Positions 1 to 5,893 of a stretch of DNA of 39,338 nt are shown one piece after another; the first letter of the stretch is position 1, and every line of letters begins with the position of its first letter. A program made the translations under genes and the position numbers. This DNA comes from a virus. Location: positions 1-39,338 of the IMG/VR virus record IMGVR_UViG_3300032770_000054; one strand, given 5' to 3'. A model generated the notes under the pieces. The model made no database searches, had not been told where the DNA came from, and saw only the letters and a program-made list of their open reading frames with translations.

Positions 1-97
1 GACTCATAGCGCCCCGAAAGTGGTGCGCCATTTGAGATCAGAGCACAGCCGCATTCACCGCAAGATGATGGCGGCCGGGGTAAGCGATGGAGACAGC
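1..97 (+). repeat. 97-bp direct repeat, copy 1
   Basis: Bases 1-97 match 38640-38736 without a mismatch. Similarity continues weakly past the repeat into the start of the next gene: both downstream proteins begin with a Val-Ser-Pro segment (MKVSPKS here, MSVSPES there). The repeat covers the end of one small gene and the ribosome site of the next. Confidence 0.9.
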
Positions 98-103
98 GAG
101 TGA
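2..103 (+). CDS. C-terminal end of small mosaic protein (partial)
   Basis: The window opens inside a gene. The visible 33 residues run from THSAPKVV to the tail GVSDGDSE and a TGA at 101-103. They are nearly identical to the end of the 98-residue protein at 38446-38742, so this is a paralogue of that gene. If the molecule is circular, the open gene at 39115-39338 continues in frame into this stretch (the split codon is 39337, 39338, 1). The function is unknown. Confidence 0.7.
   Translation, partial: THSAPKVVRHLRSEHSRIHRKMMAAGVSDGDSE
73..102 (+). promoter_or_regulatory. Start-associated repeat, copy a
   Basis: GGCCGGGGTAAGCGATGGAG followed by ACAGCGA lies directly before the GTG at 100. GGAG is the ribosome-binding core. 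The same bases encode the tail GVSDGDS of the upstream gene. Further copies are at 2336, 2554, 38712, 38953 and 39103. Confidence 0.7.
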
Positions 104-279
104 AGGTTTCTCCCAAATCAAGCAATCGTGACGAGTCTACTGCCGCGTATGCCAACAACATCGTCCTTCGCAACGTTGTCCAGACCGTGCTTCTGAAGGC
201 CGCGAATGGGCCGGTGCTGAAGGCGGATTACGACGCTGCAATCGACGCGCTCAACGAGCTTTTCAGGAGGGCAGCATGA
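100..279 (+). CDS. Small hypothetical protein (59 aa)
   Basis: Starts at GTG 100, chosen because the start-associated repeat places GGAG 7 bases upstream and the start overlaps the preceding stop (GTGA). The product is helical and soluble-looking, MKVSPKSSNRDES at its start and ALNELFRRAA at its end. Its first residues resemble those of the 38739 gene, which follows the other copy of the 97-bp repeat, so the two may be diverged paralogues. No known family recognised. Confidence 0.6.
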   Translation: MKVSPKSSNRDESTAAYANNIVLRNVVQTVLLKAANGPVLKADYDAAIDALNELFRRAA

Positions 280-304
280 AGTCTGCCGCACATACGGAAT
301 CTGC

Positions 305-643
305 TTGGAGTGCGGAGTCCTGCTGAGTTGGCTGGTCGCAATCGTTCTCACGTTTTCGCCGCACCATCACAGCCACCCCGGCTGGCATCCGTCCAAAGCG
401 TGGTTGCGGGCGTCGGACTGCATCGTCTACCACGAATCCCGATACCACTGGCACATCAACACGGGGAACGGCTATTACGGCGGCTTCCAGTTCCTCGAGT
501 CGACCTGGACGAGCGTTGGCGGACGCGGTCTACCTTCGGATGCGAGTCCGCGGGAGCAGCGGTACAGGGCGTGGCGGGTGTGGCGGCGTGACCACAATAG
601 CTGGATCGAGTGGGGAACAGCCGGTGTCTGCGGCCTTCGTTGA
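305..643 (+). CDS. Rpf-like transglycosylase (cell-wall lysozyme)
   Basis: The 112-residue product has a hydrophobic N-terminus (residues 4-18), then a resuscitation-promoting-factor-like transglycosylase domain. E44 in CIVYHESRYHW is in the place of the catalytic glutamate, followed by NGYYGGFQFLESTW and a terminal Cys (C109) that could pair with C39 as in Rpf proteins. Such enzymes cut the glycan strand of actinobacterial peptidoglycan. The start TTG 305 is the best in-frame choice, but its ribosome site is weak and translation may be coupled to the gene before. It lies far from the peptidase/holin lysis cassette at 29-31 kb, so it could serve entry or late lysis. Confidence 0.75.
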   Translation: MECGVLLSWLVAIVLTFSPHHHSHPGWHPSKAWLRASDCIVYHESRYHWHINTGNGYYGGFQFLESTWTSVGGRGLPSDASPREQRYRAWRVWRRDHNSWIEWGTAGVCGLR

Positions 644-2366
644 CGACCCCGACTTCACGCTCTATGTCGGCGATGTGTCCGAGGTGCTGCGCGAGCTGCC
701 GGACGAGTCGGTGCATTGTGTCGTCACCTCGCCGCCGTACTGGGGCCTGCGCGACTACGGCACCGGCGAGTGGGAGGGCGGCGACCCCGACTGCGACCAC
801 CTGACAGGACGCACCGCCCGCAATGACGGTGACAGAAACGGAACTGATGGCTTCGCCGGCAGTCGAAACCTAGAAGGCCACGCCGACATGGGAGCACTGG
901 CCTACCGCGATGTCTGCGGCAAGTGTGGCGCTCGTCGCGTCGACCACCAGATCGGCCTCGAACCCACACCGGACGCCTACGTCGCCCGGATGGTCGAAGT
1001 GTTCCGCGAGGTCCGTCGGGTGCTGCGGCGGGATGGGACGTGCTGGCTCAACCTCGGAGACAGCTACGCCGGAAGCGGCCCGAGCGGCGCGAGCTATCAA
1101 TCGGAGACGACGAAGCGCCGCGCTGAAGGAGACGGAACGGACGGCAAGTTTCGTGTCAGCAAGACGCTCGCAGATCGCGGCCTGACCTACGCCGAAAAGA
1201 AGCCCGTCGCGCCTCCCGGTCTGAAGCCGAAGGACCTCGTCGGCATCCCCTGGCGGGTCGCGTTCGCCCTCCAAGCAGACGGCTGGTATCTCCGCAGCGA
1301 CATCATCTGGGCGAAGCCGAACCCGATGCCCGAGAGCGTGACGGACAGGCCGACGAAAGCCCACGAGTTTCTTTTCTTGCTAACGAAGGCTCCGTGGCGT
1401 GGCCGCGAGCCCGGGCTGATTGAGAGTCGTCTGAGTGCCGAGGATGCGCGATGGCTCGCGCTGCTGGTCGATGCCGAAGGCAACATCTGTGTGAAGCGCA
1501 ACGCACGCGAAGGACGATCACCCAGCTACGGAGCGCAGATCGCCATCGGCTCGACATCGCGTGCGCTGCTCGAGCGAGCGCAGGAACTCGTCGGAGCCGG
1601 GAACATCCTCGAGCGCGGCGGCACGAACGCGCCGATGTTCTACTGGCAGGTGTCTAACAAGGTCGCACAGGATCTTCTCTACGCGATCTATCCGCATCTG
1701 ATCGTGAAGCCGCGTCAGGCCCGGATTGTGATCCACCTGGAATCGCTGCTCTATCACCGCGGCACACAAACAGCCAAGGAGCGCACCGCGGACGAGAACG
1801 CACAGCTCGAATCTCTCTGGCAACGCAACAAGGAGTGCAACCAGTTCGGCTCTCCTGACCTTTCGGATGTTCCTGAGCCGACGTACGGGAAGTACGGCCC
1901 CACGCGGTATTTCTATGACGCGGACGCGATCCGGGAGGAACACACCTCGACGCGATGGGGCGGTCGGTATCACACGCAGCCAGAGAACGGGAAATACACG
2001 CCTGACTCGGACATTCGGATTGCGGCAGCCGCCAAGGCTCGCGCGGATCGGCCAGACTTCGACCACTACCCCGACGGTGGCCGCAACGCTCGTTCGGTGT
2101 GGGAGATCGCCACCCAACCCTACCCTGAAGCGCATTTTGCGACGTTCCCGGAGGAGCTACCGAGACGATGCATCGCCGCGGGCTGCCCACAAGACGGCGT
2201 AATCCTCGATCCGTTCATGGGCAGCGGGACGACGGCTCTGGTGGCGCGGAGGCTTGGCCGCAAGAGCATCGGCATCGAGTTGAACCCTATCTATGCGGAG
2301 CTCGCGGCCAAGCGTTTGTCGCAGTTGAGTTTGTTGGCCGGGGTAAGCGATGGAGACACCACATGA
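624..2366 (+). CDS. DNA methyltransferase with internal LAGLIDADG-type domain
   Basis: Beta-type site-specific DNA methyltransferase (N4-cytosine or N6-adenine), 580 aa from GTG 624 (GGAA just upstream, overlapping the lysozyme gene by 20 bases). The catalytic motif TSPPYWG is at residues 35-41 and the AdoMet motif DPFMGSGTT at 529-537, the permuted order typical of the beta group. Between HEFLFLLTKA and RYFYDADAI, which are adjacent in ordinary relatives, lies an insert of about 150 residues. It holds WLALLVDAEGN (W277-N287), a LAGLIDADG-type motif. No intein ends (Cys/Ser start, terminal His-Asn) are evident, so this appears to be a permanently fused homing-endonuclease-like domain. Likely role: protecting phage DNA from restriction. 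Confidence 0.85.
   Translation: MSAAFVDDPDFTLYVGDVSEVLRELPDESVHCVVTSPPYWGLRDYGTGEWEGGDPDCDHLTGRTARNDGDRNGTDGFAGSRNLEGHADMGALAYRDVCGKCGARRVDHQIGLEPTPDAYVARMVEVFREVRRVLRRDGTCWLNLGDSYAGSGPSGASYQSETTKRRAEGDGTDGKFRVSKTLADRGLTYAEKKPVAPPGLKPKDLVGIPWRVAFALQADGWYLRSDIIWAKPNPMPESVTDRPTKAHEFLFLLTKAPWRGREPGLIESRLSAEDARWLALLVDAEGNICVKRNAREGRSPSYGAQIAIGSTSRALLERAQELVGAGNILERGGTNAPMFYWQVSNKVAQDLLYAIYPHLIVKPRQARIVIHLESLLYHRGTQTAKERTADENAQLESLWQRNKECNQFGSPDLSDVPEPTYGKYGPTRYFYDADAIREEHTSTRWGGRYHTQPENGKYTPDSDIRIAAAAKARADRPDFDHYPDGGRNARSVWEIATQPYPEAHFATFPEELPRRCIAAGCPQDGVILDPFMGSGTTALVARRLGRKSIGIELNPIYAELAAKRLSQLSLLAGVSDGDTT
1425..1860 (+). other. LAGLIDADG-like insertion inside the methyltransferase gene
   Basis: The in-frame insert begins near SRLSAEDARW and ends near SDVPEPTY. 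The acid of the single LAGLIDADG-type motif is D283. Following residues (YGAQIAIGSTSRALLERA, then FYWQVSNKVAQDLL) have the alpha-beta rhythm of homing endonuclease half-domains. One motif implies a homodimer or a DNA-recognition role. Boundaries are estimates from where the methyltransferase sequence resumes. Confidence 0.7.
2336..2365 (+). promoter_or_regulatory. Start-associated repeat, copy b
   Basis: GGCC at 2336 starts the repeat; GCGATGGAGACACCACATG occupies 2347-2365 and ends in the start codon of the next gene. It also encodes the methyltransferase tail LAGVSDGDTT. The ATGA overlap couples the two genes. Confidence 0.75.
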
Positions 2367-2587
2367 GCGACCGCCGCAAAGAAATCTCTGGGCAGCTTCG
2401 CACCGGCAACCCAAGCGCACGAGAGGCTGCATTGTTGGCCGAGAACCAGCGTCTAAGAGACGCGGCGCGGCCCCTCGCAAATCTGCCGATCCCGATCACC
2501 CCTGACGAGCGGGTGCAGTGGCTCACTCACCAGAATCGGCTGGTGGATGCGCTGGCCGGGGTAAGCGATGGAGACACCAGTGGCTAA
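2363..2587 (+). CDS. Small mosaic protein with AENQRLRDA coiled-coil segment
   Basis: A 74-residue protein whose ATG 2363 is set by the start-associated repeat and overlaps the methyltransferase stop. The middle part LLAENQRLRDAARPLANL looks like a short coiled coil. Its DNA (about 2433-2462) is nearly identical to 38557-38586 in the 98-residue gene. It ends in LAGVSDGDTSG, the tail shared by this gene family. Function unknown. Confidence 0.65.
   Translation: MSDRRKEISGQLRTGNPSAREAALLAENQRLRDAARPLANLPIPITPDERVQWLTHQNRLVDALAGVSDGDTSG
2554..2582 (+). promoter_or_regulatory. Start-associated repeat, copy c, defining a GTG start
   Basis: The repeat runs GGCCGGGGTAAGCGATGGAG then ACACCA and GTG 2580. 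By alignment with the other copies, the start is this GTG and not the ATG at 2568, which lies within the ribosome-site part of the repeat. Confidence 0.75.
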
Positions 2588-2960
2588 ACGCTACTGGCTC
2601 TGCCGCAAATGCTCGACAAGGAATCTGCGGACGTCGCAGAAGTGTGGTTGCGGCCAGAAACGGCCACCAGCACGCGTCCCGAAGCACGCTTTGACGTTGC
2701 AGAAAGACTCCTACGACGTCTACAACCAGGTGAACGGCCTGATTCACGGGGTTTCGGATGAGTCGTGTGGGGTGTGCGGGAAGCCGAGAAGCCGGGAGCG
2801 CCGGCACGACCGCGACCACGACCACGTAACCGGGAAGCCGCGCGGGTTGGCGTGCCACATCTGCAATCGGGTGATGGTGCGCCAGTTGTCGTTGCAGCGT
2901 GCCAGGGCGGTTGTGGCGTATTTGGAGCGTGTCGAAACCTACTACCAGGACGCCGCGTGA
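2580..2960 (+). CDS. Recombination endonuclease VII-like protein
   Basis: The 126-residue product has an N-terminal zinc-knuckle-like segment (C8, C11, C22, C24), then the endonuclease VII/HNH signature: C63xxC66, then H76-D77-R78-D79-H80-D81-H82, GKPRGLACHICN (C92, C95). In T4-type enzymes this fold cuts branched DNA such as Holliday junctions; here it may trim recombination or packaging intermediates. The start GTG 2580 is chosen from the repeat alignment; ATG 2568 would add four residues encoded by the repeat. Confidence 0.8.
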   Translation: MAKRYWLCRKCSTRNLRTSQKCGCGQKRPPARVPKHALTLQKDSYDVYNQVNGLIHGVSDESCGVCGKPRSRERRHDRDHDHVTGKPRGLACHICNRVMVRQLSLQRARAVVAYLERVETYYQDAA

Positions 2961-2970
2961 GAGTCAGAGA

Positions 2971-3099
2971 GTGGCTCTTGTTCTGGGCCATCGTTTGGTG
3001 ACCGCGGCCACAATCATCGGTCTTGTGTTCGCTCTGAATTGGTGGGCGATCCCGATCATCCTCATCTCGCTGATGGTCCTCAGCTACCGCTATATATGA
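2971..3099 (+). CDS. Small membrane protein
   Basis: Forty-two residues from GTG 2971; an alternative start is GTG 2998, giving 33 residues. The sequence from IIGLVFALNWW to IILISLMVLSYRY is almost wholly hydrophobic, so one long or two short membrane segments are likely. A 14-codon reading frame (2957-3001), overlapping the endonuclease stop, could serve as a coupling peptide. Function unknown. Confidence 0.45.
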   Translation: MALVLGHRLVTAATIIGLVFALNWWAIPIILISLMVLSYRYI

Positions 3100-3106
3100 G
3101 AGACGC

Positions 3107-3550
3107 GTGAACTATCTGCGTGTGAAGGATTGGCCGACGTTCCAGCACTACTCCAAGCGGCGGCCGTTGTGGATCAAACTCTACGCCAGGCTTCTACTAG
3201 ATGACAGGTTCAACGAGCTCGACGAGACGAAGCAGGCGCAGCTGATCAAGTTGTGGCTTGTCGTCTCGCAATCGTCGAGATTCACGCTGGACTCTGACGA
3301 CAAGGTTGTTCCCGTGATCCCGAACGACGAGCGTGCGCTGCGGCAGGCGATCCGCAGCAGCCGAAAGGTGCCGATCGGTGAGTTCGTGCAGGATGGCTGG
3401 CTCGTCGAGGTTCTCGAGTCGGAACTCATCGACGAAGAGATTGGGCGTTCAATCGAGCATTCGCTGGCCGTCGTGAAGGAGTTGAGAGGCAAGAACGTCG
3501 ATGTGTACGTCTGGGAAGGTGGTTCTGAGGTTGTAGTGAACGATGGCTAG
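3107..3550 (+). CDS. Replication-type N-terminal domain protein (phage wing-helix family)
   Basis: The 147-residue product from GTG 3107 begins LRVKDWPTFQHYSKRRPLWIKLY, then LLLDDRFNELDETKQAQLIKLWLVVSQS. This pattern is typical of the N-terminal domain of phage replication or replication-associated proteins. The family usually carries a low-complexity Glu/Arg-rich tail. Here the frame stops at 3550, and the next 65 bases still look like a decayed tail (LEQRTENI in another frame), so the gene may be shortened. No helicase or primase gene is nearby, so DNA synthesis probably depends on the host. Confidence 0.6.
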   Translation: MNYLRVKDWPTFQHYSKRRPLWIKLYARLLLDDRFNELDETKQAQLIKLWLVVSQSSRFTLDSDDKVVPVIPNDERALRQAIRSSRKVPIGEFVQDGWLVEVLESELIDEEIGRSIEHSLAVVKELRGKNVDVYVWEGGSEVVVNDG

Positions 3551-3615
3551 GTTTTGTCTAGTTTTTTGCTAGCAGGATGCTAGTCGCCTAGAACAGAGAA
3601 CAGAGAACATAAAGA
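3547..3615 (+). repeat. Phased CTAG sites followed by AACAGAG heptamers
   Basis: CTAG occurs at 3547, 3558, 3569, 3580 and 3588: four sites exactly 11 bases apart and a fifth 8 bases further. Two tandem AACAGAG heptamers and an AACATAA follow. T-runs lie between the first sites. CTAG is usually scarce in GC-rich bacterial DNA, so the cluster stands out. It may be a protein-binding array or a decayed coding repeat. Confidence 0.6.
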
Positions 3616-3620
3616 CCTAA

Positions 3621-4100
3621 GTGCTCTTAGACTGGAGACCTGTGGAAAACCCGCCTGAGAAGTGGACACGCATCCAGAAGATCCAATACCTGCTCGAGAT
3701 GTGGGACGCGATCTTCGACGGAGCCGCATCATCAACAAGACCGGGTGAGAGTCTTGGACTACGCCTTCTGCCGGCGATGGCCAACCATCCGAGTGTGAAA
3801 GAGCTCGACAGGTGTCTGATCCTGCTCCAGGAGCATGCGCCGAAGCAGTACCAGCACCTGAAGTCGTACCACTGCGGCTCAGAGTGGAGGATCCAGACCA
3901 TCCACGTCCGGAAACGGCGTCCGTCTGGGAAGGGCTTCGAAACCGTCGAGATCCGGCAGCGGCAGAAGCTGTATCCGCGTTGGGTTGTGCTCGAGAAGGT
4001 CCGCCGCGGCGAACAGTTCCTCTCGGACAGGTTCCGTGGCGAGGTGTTCATTCCGGACGAGTTGTGGGACGCGTTACACAAACCAGCGATGGCCGCATAG
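3621..4100 (+). CDS. Conserved phage protein of unknown function (159 aa)
   Basis: GTG 3621 follows a weak purine stretch (AAAGACCTAA). The product has a central helical part, LPAMANHPSVKELDRCLILLQEHAPKQYQHLKSYH, then a basic strand-rich part (HVRKRRPSGK) and a C-terminus LSDRFRGEVFIPDELW. The pattern resembles helix-turn-helix-like or sigma-region-like phage proteins of this size found near terminase genes, but I cannot name a family with confidence. A DNA-binding role is plausible from the basic middle. Confidence 0.6.
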   Translation: MLLDWRPVENPPEKWTRIQKIQYLLEMWDAIFDGAASSTRPGESLGLRLLPAMANHPSVKELDRCLILLQEHAPKQYQHLKSYHCGSEWRIQTIHVRKRRPSGKGFETVEIRQRQKLYPRWVVLEKVRRGEQFLSDRFRGEVFIPDELWDALHKPAMAA

Positions 4101-4102
4101 TG

Positions 4103-4124
4103 CCGTCCGACGGATTGGTAGAAT
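4103..4124 (+). promoter_or_regulatory. Possible extended -10 promoter with palindrome
   Basis: TAGAAT at 4119-4124 is preceded by TGG (TGN extended -10). A perfect small palindrome, CCGTC-C-GACGG, sits just upstream at 4103-4113 and could be an operator. No good -35 box is present. A GGGCTC/GAGCCC inverted repeat (4139-4144 and 4171-4176) would fold in the leader before the TTG start at 4201. Confidence 0.35.
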
Positions 4125-4200
4125 CACACGCGTACCCCGGGCTCACTGCGTCCAAAAACACGCCAAGTTCGAGCCCAACAGCCTAGAAGCGAGGTGAATC

Positions 4201-4476
4201 TTGACCGAAGATGACGTCAAGAACCTCGACATGGCCGTCGCCATCAGCTACCGCGCCGAAATGGCGAAACTGAAACTCCAGCTCGTCCTCTACCGCGACA
4301 CGCTCCTAGCAAACGGGATCGAACCACCAGACCGCGACGGCGAAGAACTCCTCGAACTCTGGCGCCAATCAGCCCGTGTCATCACCGCCGCATCAGACTT
4401 CGTCCACAACCTCGGCAGCGGCAAGGAGATGATGTTCGGGTGGAAACCCGCATCACACTCGACGAGCACGGCCTAA
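4201..4476 (+). CDS. Small hypothetical protein (91 aa)
   Basis: TTG 4201 is preceded by GAGGTGA at a usual distance. The product is acidic-to-neutral and helical (DVKNLDMAVAISYRAEMAKLKLQLVLYRDTLLANG), consistent with a short coiled coil. It overlaps the next gene by 37 bases. The top strand here is rich in C and poor in G, unlike the region after 5.1 kb. Function unknown. Confidence 0.6.
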   Translation: MTEDDVKNLDMAVAISYRAEMAKLKLQLVLYRDTLLANGIEPPDRDGEELLELWRQSARVITAASDFVHNLGSGKEMMFGWKPASHSTSTA

Positions 4477-4661
4477 CCGCTGACGAAGCCTTCGTCATGG
4501 ACTCGCTAGTCGAAGCCTACAACACGTATACAGACCTCCCGGTACAACACTCAGACGAGCCAGCAGAGTTCCGCTACCACATCCACATGCTCCAAGGACT
4601 ACTCGCCACCCGTGTCTGCCGTAGAACCTACCCCCAGGGTTGGGCCAATGCTCAAAGCTAG
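4440..4661 (+). CDS. Small helical-hairpin protein, possibly Acb2/Tad1-like
   Basis: A 73-residue product from GTG 4440. The core FVMDSLVEAYNTYTDLPVQ, then HSDEPAEFRYHIHMLQGLLATR, matches the layout of small phage proteins with two helices joined by LPxxHxDxxEFxxxIHxxQ. Some proteins of this shape have been placed with the hairpin domain of anti-CBASS/anti-Thoeris nucleotide sponges. That link is from memory of family patterns only, and no binding residue can be confirmed here. Confidence 0.5.
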   Translation: METRITLDEHGLTADEAFVMDSLVEAYNTYTDLPVQHSDEPAEFRYHIHMLQGLLATRVCRRTYPQGWANAQS

Positions 4662-4839
4662 CGGCTCCTGCAAATCCTCCAAATCCCACAGCAAAGCAGG
4701 CCGACCCAAACACAAAGGCTCAGCCAAGCGCAAGGTCCACCACACCAAGGTCAAACACCACCCCAAGACCAAAGCCCACCGCAGCAAGACCAGCGGCCGG
4801 CCACGGAAAGGCGGCGGCTGCGGCACCGTCCACCGCTGA
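4648..4839 (+). CDS. Very basic Lys/His-rich peptide (63 aa)
   Basis: From ATG 4648 the product has 14 Lys, 6 Arg and 8 His and no acidic residue, with motifs such as SKSHSKAGRPKHKG and HHTKVKHHPKTK. Third codon positions are almost all G or C, which supports this frame over a longer overlapping one (4640-5161). It overlaps the preceding stop by 14 bases. A histone-tail-like DNA or RNA condensing role is possible. An upstream GTG at 4612 would add 12 residues. Confidence 0.6.
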   Translation: MLKASGSCKSSKSHSKAGRPKHKGSAKRKVHHTKVKHHPKTKAHRSKTSGRPRKGGGCGTVHR

Positions 4840-5111
4840 TACGCGACCCAGCCAACACGCGACCGCTACACGACCCCCATACGCGAAACTCCCACGATTT
4901 CACGGCTACGCGAACCCTCATACCATCCACCCGCCACCACCCCAACACAGACCCCCCAAGTTTTTACGGTACCCTACCCCCAACTACCAGACCCCTACAA
5001 CAGACCACCCACCCTCGGGATGGTGGTCAGTGTTGCCAAAACAGTTGACGGGGGCCGGTATGGGTACACGAAAGTTCCGGCCGACCCCAGTCATCGACCA
5101 AAATCTCCCCG
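4840..5111 (+). other. Non-coding block before packaging genes (possible cos/pac or origin)
   Basis: The top strand is strongly depleted of G up to about 5030 and then changes to G-rich. ACGCGA occurs at 4841, 4857, 4881 and 4908, iteron-like. A 7-bp perfect inverted repeat (GACCACC 5003-5009, GGTGGTC 5022-5028) follows. TTGACG at 5045 lacks a good -10. Position directly before the HNH and terminase genes fits a packaging site. Confidence 0.45.
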
Positions 5112-5615
5112 ATGATTTCAAGTCCCGAAAAACGGTACAGCTGCTACGTCTGCGGGCGTAAGCTTCCGCGCGACGGGTTCTACCGCGACGGCTCGCGTCG
5201 GTCTGGGCTCGCGTCGAAGTGCAAGGCTTGCGCGGACGCGCGGGCGCGGCAACGCATCCTCGAGAAGCGGGCAAAAGCGCCATCACCCGCGAAGCGTCCC
5301 AAGCGTGTGGGGAAATGGGTTGATCGCCGCAAGAAGTCAAACGATCGTGGTTACGACGGAAAGCACCAGAAGCGCCGGAAGCGATTGAAGCCGTTGGTTG
5401 CAACGGGGACGGTCAGGTGTGCGCGCGGCGCGGACTGTTTCTATCGGGAGTGGGTCGGTGGGAGCTGGGTTGGAGGGTTCATCAGGCCTGGTGAACCATG
5501 GGATCTCGGCCACGACGACTTCGATCGGTCTCGCTACTCAGGTCCGGAGCATCGAAGGTGCAATCGGTCGACATGGGCGCGAAGATTCAGGAGGAGAAGT
5601 TCACGGGCATGGTGA
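5112..5615 (+). CDS. HNH endonuclease (packaging-associated)
   Basis: The 167-residue product has an N-terminal zinc ribbon (C11, C14, C37, C40), a basic linker (KRAKAPSPAKRPKRVGKW) and a C-terminal HNH-like nuclease: CARGADC, then PWDLGHDD, then GPEHRRCNRST. HNH proteins next to terminase genes commonly help the large subunit cut cos or pac DNA in HK97-type phages. ATG 5112 is taken as start; the upstream ribosome site is weak (CCCCGATG). It overlaps the small terminase candidate. Confidence 0.8.
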   Translation: MISSPEKRYSCYVCGRKLPRDGFYRDGSRRSGLASKCKACADARARQRILEKRAKAPSPAKRPKRVGKWVDRRKKSNDRGYDGKHQKRRKRLKPLVATGTVRCARGADCFYREWVGGSWVGGFIRPGEPWDLGHDDFDRSRYSGPEHRRCNRSTWARRFRRRSSRAW

Positions 5616-5893
5616 CTGAGGCGGTTGAGCGCGACCTGGCGGAGTGGGAGAAGCGGAAGCCTGGTGTGAGCGATTCGCTGTTGGCGGCGGCGTGTTTGTC
5701 GTTGGCGGCGGCGTGCGACGACCCGGGGACGCATCCGACGGCGTTGTCGAACTGTTGGAACAGTCTGTTGGCGATCCGGCAGGCGCTTGTGGCCGAGTTG
5801 CCGCCTGAGAAGTTGGAGGATTCACCTCTTGACGAGATCCGCGCTCGCAGAGCGGCCAAGCTTGCAAGAGCCGCGGGTGGTGTGGGTTCCTGA
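5573..5893 (+). CDS. Putative small terminase subunit
   Basis: The 106-residue product contains the segment HPTALSNCWNSLLAIRQALVAELPPEKLEDSPLDEIRARRAAKLA, similar in layout to small terminase subunits of actinophages, which bind the packaging site and hand DNA to the large subunit. The start is ambiguous: ATG 5573 (used here) or ATG 5609, which has AGGAGGAG 12 bases upstream. It overlaps the large terminase start at 5829 by 65 bases, supporting coupled expression. Confidence 0.6.
   Translation: MGAKIQEEKFTGMVTEAVERDLAEWEKRKPGVSDSLLAAACLSLAAACDDPGTHPTALSNCWNSLLAIRQALVAELPPEKLEDSPLDEIRARRAAKLARAAGGVGS

Noticed and set aside
276-326. 16-codon frame after the 100-279 gene
   Set aside because: It has a coupled ATG but no support beyond that; it may only aid coupling to the lysozyme gene.
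1389-1890. Intein in the methyltransferase
   Set aside because: No Cys/Ser block at the left border and no His-Asn-Cys/Ser/Thr at the right border could be found.
2568-2582. ATG 2568 as start of the endonuclease VII-like gene
   Set aside because: It lies inside the ribosome-site part of the repeat; alignment of the repeat copies points to GTG 2580.
5045-5073. Promoter for the terminase operon starting with TTGACG
   Set aside because: No acceptable -10 box occurs 16-18 bases downstream.
4640-5161. 173-codon Pro/Thr-rich frame across the block before the HNH gene
   Set aside because: Its third codon positions are not GC-enriched, unlike the overlapping Lys-rich frame, and stop codons are rare here simply because the strand is C-rich.
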